Assembly (NCBI GenBank): GCA_944393455.1
Contig: CALYAH010000010.1
Coordinates: forward strand, 1-12,510
Reading direction: 5' to 3'
Source of the DNA: an uncultured Clostridia bacterium
GTDB lineage: Bacteria; Bacillota; Clostridia; TANB77; CAG-508
Length of the DNA stretch: 12,510 nucleotides
The translations under genes were made by a program, and so were the position numbers. The stretch's first letter is position 1. Each line of letters opens with the position of its first letter. Positions 7,967 to 12,510 of the stretch are shown here, one piece after another. The notes beneath the pieces are model-generated. The model worked only from the letters and a program-made list of their open reading frames with translations. It did not search any database and was not told where the DNA came from.

Positions 7967-8142
7967 TGTTATTGTTCAGCCTTAATCAAAATTTATATTA
8001 GTTAAGAAACGCCGCGTAAGCGACCAAACGAGCTGAAAGCGAGTGCGATTGGAGCAACCTACATTTTATTTATATTAATAGGTTGCCACACACAAGGTGT
8101 TCTTAAACTAATATAAATTTTGATTAAGGCTGAACAGTAACA
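7967..8142. mobile_element. 176-bp MITE-like element with 6-bp target duplication
   Basis: Terminal inverted repeats 7967-8008 and 8100-8142 match over 42/43 positions with one substitution and one single-base gap, beginning TGTTA and containing TGTTCAGCCTTAATC. The direct repeat CAAAAA flanks it exactly (7961-7966 and 8143-8148), as expected of a target-site duplication. There is no coding capacity, so it would be non-autonomous and need a transposase from elsewhere. The right-hand copy of the duplication is part of the T-tract of the terminator at 8144-8167. The core 8009-8060 is about 58% G+C, far above its surroundings, and GCAACCTA/TAGGTTGC (8054-8061, 8079-8086) forms an internal hairpin. 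Confidence 0.8.
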
Positions 8143-8143
8143 C

Positions 8144-8167
8144 AAAAAAAGACCCTAAAGGTCTTTT
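8144..8167 (-). terminator. Intrinsic terminator of the candidate small RNA
   Basis: On the minus strand AAAAGACC (8167-8160) pairs with GGTCTTTT (8154-8147) around a five-base loop, and the T-run continues to 8144. The stem is A/T-flanked on both sides, so it could also work in the opposite direction. Confidence 0.85.
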
Positions 8168-8171
8168 CTTG

Positions 8172-8195
8172 CAATGAAACAAAAGAGTTTCATTG
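8172..8195. repeat. Perfect 9-bp hairpin inside the candidate small RNA
   Basis: CAATGAAAC (8172-8180) and GTTTCATTG (8187-8195) are exact inverted repeats around a six-base loop. It lies four bases before the terminator stem in the direction of transcription. Confidence 0.75.
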
Positions 8196-8292
8196 ATAAT
8201 GCCCTCTCGAGCAAATGCTAAAAGGATGATTGTTTGGATTAATTCTTCATTTACACGAGTTTTCGATATTTTTATATCTAGACATCTTTTTT

Positions 8293-8321
8293 ATATTAAC
8301 ATAATTTTTCTTTCTTGTCAA
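8293..8321 (-). promoter_or_regulatory. Strong promoter of the candidate small RNA
   Basis: On the minus strand a perfect TTGACA (8321-8316), a 17-base spacer and TAATAT (8298-8293) with an upstream TG one base away (extended -10). It starts about 30 bases after the mechanosensitive-channel stop codon. Expected transcript start is near 8286. Confidence 0.75.
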
Positions 8322-8350
8322 ATTTTGATTTTCAGTCTACTTTAAATTTC

Positions 8351-9421
8351 CTAGTCCTTTAAATATACTGTTCTAGTATCACGAGCTAATTCTATATTTT
8401 CTTCTCTTAAAATTTTCATAATCTTAGTATTAATACTTTCCTTTTCTGCTATATAACTAGAATAATCCACTGAATCAGTATAGCTACATATTAAGACATT
8501 TAATCCGTCATCTCTAATTTCATCAAAATTTACTATAATAGAGTCGTCATAAATTCCTTCTCTTTCTTGCAACATATCTTTTACTCTTGCTTGAAATCTT
8601 TCTAATTTTTCTAATGGAGTATCTTTTTGAATGCATAAATTAGTTTTGTACCTTCTTTTCTCCATCTTACTCCAATTGACAATTGAAGTATCTGATATAA
8701 TAGAATTTGGTATATTTACTATAGAATTTTCAAAAGTTCTTACCCTTGTACTACGAAAAGTAATATCTTCTACTATACCTTCATATGGTGACATTTCTAT
8801 CCAATCTCCTACTGCAAAAGGTTTGTCAATAAAAATTACAAATCCTCCAAATAAATTTTTAGCCGTATCTTGTGCTGCTAAAGTTACTATTACACCACCA
8901 ATTCCCAATCCTGCTACTAATGTACTTAAATTAACTCCTAAAAGTGTAATTATAATTAATCCAGCTATAATATAAATAACAACTCTTACTATTTTTAGTA
9001 TAAATTCAAACATAGAATCATCTATATTATTTCTTTTTGCCTTCATTTTTTTCACTAATGTTGATTTTGGTACAAAACTTGCTGCTAATCCTCTTGCAAA
9101 AGCTATAATACTAATTATTTGAAAAGCTTTTGTTACAAATCCCATTACCTCATTTGAAATATTTAATGGTTTCTTTAAAAATATAACTGCAATATATACA
9201 CCTAGTAGATTGAAAAATATTTTAAGTGGATTATAGAATGCACTTTCTTTTATTTTTTTCTTATTTTCTACTTTCAATTTAAACATTCTAATAATGATAT
9301 ATGCAATACTAGAACTAAAAATTCTGAAAAGTATTACAATAGCTATTGCAATTAATATATCTACAATTTGAACATATGTTATCTGTTTTATATTTTCTAT
9401 AAATTCTACTATTTGGTCCAT
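8351..9421 (-). CDS. MscS-family mechanosensitive ion channel
   Basis: A 356-residue small-conductance mechanosensitive channel that would release solutes on hypo-osmotic shock. About five hydrophobic segments are visible near residues 18-45, 65-83, 93-116, 140-162 and 165-198, so it has two more helices than the minimal three-helix type. The last is the pore helix, rich in Gly/Ala (AGLGIGGVIVTLAAQ, 170-184), followed by NLFGGFVIFIDKPFAVGDWIE, the family hallmark. The cytoplasmic beta and alpha/beta domains follow (about 205-350). I prefer the ATG at 9421 over a GTG at 9433, because GGAGG (9431-9427) lies between them and is five bases from the ATG. The rpoD stop is 35 bases upstream with no terminator, so it may be co-transcribed with rpoD. 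Confidence 0.93.
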   Translation of the reverse strand: MDQIVEFIENIKQITYVQIVDILIAIAIVILFRIFSSSIAYIIIRMFKLKVENKKKIKESAFYNPLKIFFNLLGVYIAVIFLKKPLNISNEVMGFVTKAFQIISIIAFARGLAASFVPKSTLVKKMKAKRNNIDDSMFEFILKIVRVVIYIIAGLIIITLLGVNLSTLVAGLGIGGVIVTLAAQDTAKNLFGGFVIFIDKPFAVGDWIEMSPYEGIVEDITFRSTRVRTFENSIVNIPNSIISDTSIVNWSKMEKRRYKTNLCIQKDTPLEKLERFQARVKDMLQEREGIYDDSIIVNFDEIRDDGLNVLICSYTDSVDYSSYIAEKESINTKIMKILREENIELARDTRTVYLKD

Positions 9422-9426
9422 CTTTT

Positions 9427-9431
9427 CCTCC
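9427..9431 (-). promoter_or_regulatory. Ribosome-binding site fixing the MscS start
   Basis: GGAGG on the minus strand lies inside the first codons of the longer GTG-initiated frame, which argues for translation starting at the ATG at 9421. Confidence 0.75.
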
Positions 9432-9456
9432 ACTATTAATGCATTACTTTAACAAT

Positions 9457-10761
9457 CTAGCCCATATAATCTCTAAGTTTCTTACTTCTACTTGGATGTC
9501 TCAATTTTCTTAATGCTTTTGCTTCAATTTGTCTAATTCTTTCACGAGTTACTTCAAACTCACGTCCAACTTCTTCCAATGTTCTTGCTTTTCCGTCTTC
9601 TAATCCAAATCTTAATTTTAGTACTTTTGCTTCTCTTGGTGTTAATGTGTTCATTACTTCCTCTAGTTGTTCTTTTAATAATGTATATGCTGCTGAATCA
9701 TGTGGAGCTGGTGAATCATCATCTTGTATAAAATCACCTAAATGACTGTCATCTTCTTCTCCTATTGGAGTCTCCAAAGATACAGGGTCTTGTGCTATTT
9801 TTTGAATTTCCATTACTTTTTCAACAGGAATTTCCATCTCTTGTGCTATTTCTTCTGGCGTTGGTTCCCTTCCTAGTTGTTGTAATAAATGTCTTGAAGT
9901 TCTAATCAATTTATTTATTGTTTCTACCATGTGCACTGGTATTCTTATAGTTCTCGCTTGATCTGCAATTGCTCTTGTAATTGCTTGCCTTATCCACCAT
10001 GTTGCATAAGTACTAAATTTAAATCCTTTAGTATAATCAAATTTTTCTACTGCTTTAATTAATCCCATATTTCCTTCTTGAATTAAATCTAAGAAAAGCA
10101 TTCCTCTTCCTACGTATTTTTTAGCAATACTAACTACTAATCTTAAATTAGATTCTGCTAATTCTTTTTTAGCATCTTCGTCTCCATCTAGAATTCTTTT
10201 AGCTAAACTTAATTCTTGTTCAAATGTTAAAAGTGGAATTCTACCTATTTCTCTTAAATACATTCTTACTGGATCGTCTACATTGATTCCCTCATAACTA
10301 TTTTCTGTTATCTCGTCTAGCTTTAATTCTTCTACTTCTTTTAAATCTTCTATATCTGGTTCTTCATCCATATCATCAGATAATAGACTAACGCCAAGTT
10401 CCTCAAATGCATCAAAAACTTTATCTATCTGGTCTGGATTTACATCATCTAATTCTTTTGCCAAATCACCATATGTTATTTTTCCTTGCTCTTTTGCCTT
10501 TTTTAATATTTTATTTACTTTTTCTTCTTTTATTTTATTATCTTCTTCTGAATTTTTTTCATCTTTTTTTGTTTCTTTTTTTTCTGATATTTTTTTCTTT
10601 GCTTTCTTTTTTGCTTCTTCTAATACTTCTATATTATTCTTTACTTCTTCTGCTTTCTTTTTAGTTGCTTTTTCTTTATCTGCTTTTGTTGCTTTTTTAG
10701 TTGTTGTTTTTTTTGTTTTTGGCTCTTTGATTTCTTCTAATTCTTCCTTCTTCTTTGCCAT
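9457..10761 (-). CDS. rpoD: Housekeeping RNA polymerase sigma factor (sigma-A/sigma-70)
   Basis: A 434-residue primary sigma factor. Region 1.1 (about 80-135) is followed by region 1.2 (DPVRMYLREIGRIPLL, 163-178), region 2 with NLRLVVSIAKKY, DLIQEGNMGLIKAVEKFDY and FKFSTYATWWIRQAI (205-261, -10 recognition and DNA melting), region 3 (about 275-345) and region 4 with the helix-turn-helix RTLEEVGREFEVTRERIRQIE (393-413, -35 recognition). It guides core polymerase to the TTGACA/TATAAT promoters seen in this window. Residues 1-79 are an unusual, almost purely Lys/Glu/Thr extension ahead of region 1.1, making the protein clearly longer than typical clostridial homologues. The ATG at 10761 has AGGGGTG about eight bases upstream, and dnaG ends 13 bases before it, the usual primase-sigma operon order. 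Confidence 0.97.
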   Translation of the reverse strand: MAKKKEELEEIKEPKTKKTTTKKATKADKEKATKKKAEEVKNNIEVLEEAKKKAKKKISEKKETKKDEKNSEEDNKIKEEKVNKILKKAKEQGKITYGDLAKELDDVNPDQIDKVFDAFEELGVSLLSDDMDEEPDIEDLKEVEELKLDEITENSYEGINVDDPVRMYLREIGRIPLLTFEQELSLAKRILDGDEDAKKELAESNLRLVVSIAKKYVGRGMLFLDLIQEGNMGLIKAVEKFDYTKGFKFSTYATWWIRQAITRAIADQARTIRIPVHMVETINKLIRTSRHLLQQLGREPTPEEIAQEMEIPVEKVMEIQKIAQDPVSLETPIGEEDDSHLGDFIQDDDSPAPHDSAAYTLLKEQLEEVMNTLTPREAKVLKLRFGLEDGKARTLEEVGREFEVTRERIRQIEAKALRKLRHPSRSKKLRDYMG

Positions 10762-10774
10762 TTATTTTTCACCC

Positions 10775-11716
10775 CTACTTAATTTTTGCTAACCTAATAA
10801 TAATATTACTTAGCTCTTTTTCTAATTCTCTTTTTTTGTCAATATCCATATTGGTTTCTAATAATTCTAAAATTTTAAACTTTCTTTCGTTTAGCTTATC
10901 TTTTTCATAACTTTGCATAATGTCATCAATTGCCTTCTCAATATCGTCTATTTCATAATCATCTGCTAAAATTTCTGTTATATGATTTTGCTCTTCCTCT
11001 TCTAGATTATCTAATATTCCATTAATATTACTATTTCCTTTTTCAAATTCTTCATACAACTTTTTAGCAATTTGCTGATTTAATTCATCTTTAAAGTCTT
11101 CTACTGTTATATTTTGTTTTATGATTTGAAATATGTTTAAATCTCCCATTAATAAAATAGATAATACTGTATTTTCTCTTTTTTTAACTGCAAATGATAC
11201 TTCACTTTTTTCAATTTTTTGATGTTTTATTACCGGTTTTGCTTTATCTAGTACTTTTTCACTCTTAGATTCTGCATAAGTTAATTTGTTAACCTCTGCA
11301 TAGATTGCCTCTTTTGAAATCTCATATTCTTTTGCAATTTTTTCTATGTATACTTCTCTTTCTATTGTATTATCTACTTTTGATATTAATTTTGCGATTT
11401 CATTTAAAAATTTGATCTTATCATTTGTACTATTTAAGTCCAAATTCTGTTTTAATACTTTTACTTTGAATTCAATAACAGAAAGAGCTTTATCAATTAA
11501 ACTTTGAAATCTTGCATTTCCATATTTTATAATATATTCATCAGGGTCTTTTGCTCCTTCCATTTGTAAAACACGAATATCACACCCCATGTTTTGCAAA
11601 ATGTCTAATGCTCTTATTTTAGCAGTAAGTCCTGCTTCATCTGAATCAAAACTTAAAATAATTTGTTCTGAATTTTTTCTAAGTAACCACCCTTGTTGCT
11701 GGGTTAATGCCGTTCC
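10775..11716 (-). CDS. dnaG: DNA primase, C-terminal part (after frameshift)
   Basis: This frame continues primase after a +1 shift near 11717. Its first codons read GTALTQQQGWLL, followed by the metal-binding DSDEAG of the TOPRIM domain and LQMEGAKDPDEY. The remaining part carries the helical region and C-terminal helicase (DnaB)-binding domain, ending 13 bases before rpoD. There is no start codon at the beginning of this frame; the first ATG is at 11599, downstream of the DSDEAG motif, so an independently translated fragment would lack catalytic residues. Stitched to the upstream part the protein would be about 577 residues plus those beyond the window edge, the normal length for primase. 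Confidence 0.85.
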   Translation of the reverse strand, partial: GTALTQQQGWLLRKNSEQIILSFDSDEAGLTAKIRALDILQNMGCDIRVLQMEGAKDPDEYIIKYGNARFQSLIDKALSVIEFKVKVLKQNLDLNSTNDKIKFLNEIAKLISKVDNTIEREVYIEKIAKEYEISKEAIYAEVNKLTYAESKSEKVLDKAKPVIKHQKIEKSEVSFAVKKRENTVLSILLMGDLNIFQIIKQNITVEDFKDELNQQIAKKLYEEFEKGNSNINGILDNLEEEEQNHITEILADDYEIDDIEKAIDDIMQSYEKDKLNERKFKILELLETNMDIDKKRELEKELSNIIIRLAKIK

Positions 11717-12510
11717 GAAGTGGCGCTACTACATTTGTAATTCCTCTTTGATGCAATGATATAACATCCATATAGCCTTCTACTATTAAAATTCTTTTCC
11801 TTATATCTCCCTTTTTTGCAACGTTTAAACCAAATAAATTTCTTCCTTTACTATAAACTATATTTTCTGGAGAGTTAATATATTTAGGTTTCGAATCATC
11901 TAAAACTCTTCCTCCAAAGGCTATTACTCTTCCTCTTGCGTCACAAATTGGAAACATTAATCGATTACGATATCTGTCTATATATCTTCCGTTATCATTT
12001 CGATTAACTAGTCCTGATTCTAAAATTTCTGGATCTTTAAATCCTTCTTTCTTCAATGCTTGATATAATTCGTCAAATTTTCCTGAGAAACCAAGCCTAA
12101 ATGATTTTAATGTCTCATTACTTAATCTTCTTTTTTTTATATATTCTTGCGCTATTTTTGATTCTGGCTTGTACAAATTTTCATGATAATATTGCGCTGT
12201 AAATTCATTTACTTTAAACACTTTTGCTTTTAGTTCTTCTCTTGCTGAATCTACATTATTAGTTAATGTTGGCAATTGTATATTAGATCTTTCAGCTAAA
12301 GTTTGTACTGCTTCTACAAAACTTATTCCCTCTATCTTAGTTAAAAAAGTAAATACATTTCCTCCTACTCCGCATCCAAAGCAATGAAAAATTTGTTTAT
12401 CTGGTGAGACTGAAAAAGAAGGTGACTTTTCATTATGGAATGGACATAATCCAAAGAAATTTCTTCCACTTCTCTTTAAATGCACATATTGTGATATTAT
12501 ATCAACTATA
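11679..12510 (-). CDS. dnaG: DNA primase, N-terminal part (partial at edge, ends at frameshift)
   Basis: Primase makes RNA primers for replication. The frame enters from the right edge (I-V-D-I-I-S-Q-Y-V-H-L-K), so the true start is outside; the GTG at 12485 is internal. The CHC2 zinc finger is visible as CPFH and CFGC motifs in FGLCPFHNEKSPSF and IFHCFGCGVGG. The catalytic core has FPICDARGRVIAFGGRVL and KYINSPE, and the first TOPRIM acidic motif IVEGYMDV. After NVVAPL the frame should continue GTALT but instead reads RNGINPATRVVT and stops at 11679. The missing half of the TOPRIM domain lies in the next frame. Either the gene is broken, the sequence carries a one-base error, or the ribosome shifts frame here. 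Confidence 0.88.
   Translation of the reverse strand, partial: IVDIISQYVHLKRSGRNFFGLCPFHNEKSPSFSVSPDKQIFHCFGCGVGGNVFTFLTKIEGISFVEAVQTLAERSNIQLPTLTNNVDSAREELKAKVFKVNEFTAQYYHENLYKPESKIAQEYIKKRRLSNETLKSFRLGFSGKFDELYQALKKEGFKDPEILESGLVNRNDNGRYIDRYRNRLMFPICDARGRVIAFGGRVLDDSKPKYINSPENIVYSKGRNLFGLNVAKKGDIRKRILIVEGYMDVISLHQRGITNVVAPLRNGINPATRVVT
11710..11725 (-). other. Frameshift site in dnaG
   Basis: On the minus strand the codons GTA-GTA-GCG-CCA-CTT are followed by CGGAACGGC; dropping one base (best at C11717) restores GGA-ACG-GCA-TTA-ACC, encoding the conserved GTALT. The upstream end of the shift window is fixed by TAG-TAG in the second frame overlapping the two GTA codons. There is no homopolymer run here. 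CTT followed by C would allow the CTT-reading tRNA to slip to TTC, and CGG is expected to be a rare codon in this genome. Confidence 0.7.

Larger units (their letters stand above)
8144..8286 (-). ncRNA. Candidate small RNA of unknown class
   Basis: The unit is bounded by a near-consensus promoter (8293-8321) and a strong intrinsic terminator, giving an RNA of about 143 bases. Within it are a short GATAT/ATATC hairpin, a 12-position hairpin (8248-8259 with 8206-8217, one mismatch and one G-U) enclosing a 30-base loop, a perfect 9-bp hairpin (8187-8195 with 8172-8180), then the terminator stem. The only reading frame from an ATG is 12 codons without a ribosome site. I could not match it to 6S, SRP, tmRNA, RNase P or a common riboswitch. 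It may act in trans, or before the insertion at 7967-8142 it may have been a leader or neighbour of the two-component operon. Confidence 0.6.

Noticed and set aside
7967..8142. Integron attC site or retron-like RNA for the inverted-repeat element
   Set aside because: It lacks the attC core-site pattern and has no reverse transcriptase nearby; long terminal repeats plus a target duplication fit a non-autonomous transposon better.
8247..8285. 12-codon frame from ATG at the 5' end of the candidate small RNA
   Set aside because: It has no ribosome site and would begin at the first bases of the transcript; too short to support.
8144..8286. 6S RNA, SRP RNA or riboswitch identity for the candidate small RNA
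   Set aside because: The 5' and 3' ends do not pair as in 6S RNA, and no SRP GGAAG-type loop, T-box or known riboswitch core was found.
8631..8975. 114-codon plus-strand open frame opposite the channel gene
   Set aside because: It is fully antisense to the MscS gene, with no family resemblance or ribosome site.
9436..9445. TAATGCATTA palindrome between rpoD and the channel gene
   Set aside because: Ten bases of self-complementary sequence in an AT-rich gap is weak evidence for an operator, and no promoter lies next to it.
10407..10664. Plus-strand Leu/Phe-rich open frame opposite rpoD
   Set aside because: It is the complement of the lysine/glutamate-rich sigma-factor tail, which automatically reads as Leu/Phe; not a membrane protein gene.
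10775..11599. A separate gene starting at the ATG at 11599
   Set aside because: The conserved primase sequence continues in this frame upstream of that ATG to 11716, so it is the back half of dnaG, not a new gene.

Overview
The window is a strongly AT-rich stretch in which every convincing gene lies on the minus strand, so transcription runs from position 12510 towards 1. The gene set (dnaG next to rpoD, an OmpR-type two-component system, a sortase with a thioester/Cna-B surface protein, a WG-repeat protein), AGGAGG-type ribosome sites and A/T-ending codons point to a low-GC Gram-positive bacterium, most likely a member of the Clostridia. I cannot name a species.

Right part (12510-9421): the macromolecular-synthesis cluster. 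DNA primase (dnaG) runs off the right edge and is split by a +1 frameshift near 11717, inside the TOPRIM domain. The housekeeping sigma factor rpoD follows 13 bases later and has an unusual lysine-rich N-terminal extension. A short gap leads to an MscS-family mechanosensitive channel, probably co-transcribed.

Middle (8350-5640): just downstream of the channel gene is a near-ideal promoter (TTGACA, 17 bases, extended TAATAT) followed about 140 bases later by a strong intrinsic terminator, with hairpins between them. This is a candidate small RNA of unknown class. A 176-bp element with 42/43-bp inverted repeats and a 6-bp target duplication (a MITE-like element) has inserted exactly into the T-tract of that terminator. 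Next come a response regulator and histidine kinase transcribed from their own promoter and ending at a hairpin terminator.

Left-middle (5640-3330): a second promoter drives a class-D-like sortase gene whose stop overlaps the TTG start of a secreted thioester-domain/Cna-B adhesin. The adhesin reaches the sorting motif LPVTG but stops one residue later, without the hydrophobic segment and basic tail that anchoring needs. Sixteen bases downstream begins a 184-bp near-perfect palindrome.

Left part (3300-1): a promoter drives a CNNM/CBS/CorC-type membrane protein and a membrane-anchored WG-repeat protein, closed by an intrinsic terminator. A possible next gene start sits at the very left edge. 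The most notable items for follow-up are the uncharacterised small RNA and the MITE-like insertion in its terminator, the dnaG frameshift, and the truncated sorting signal beside a large palindrome. No CRISPR array, tRNA, rRNA or prophage gene was seen.
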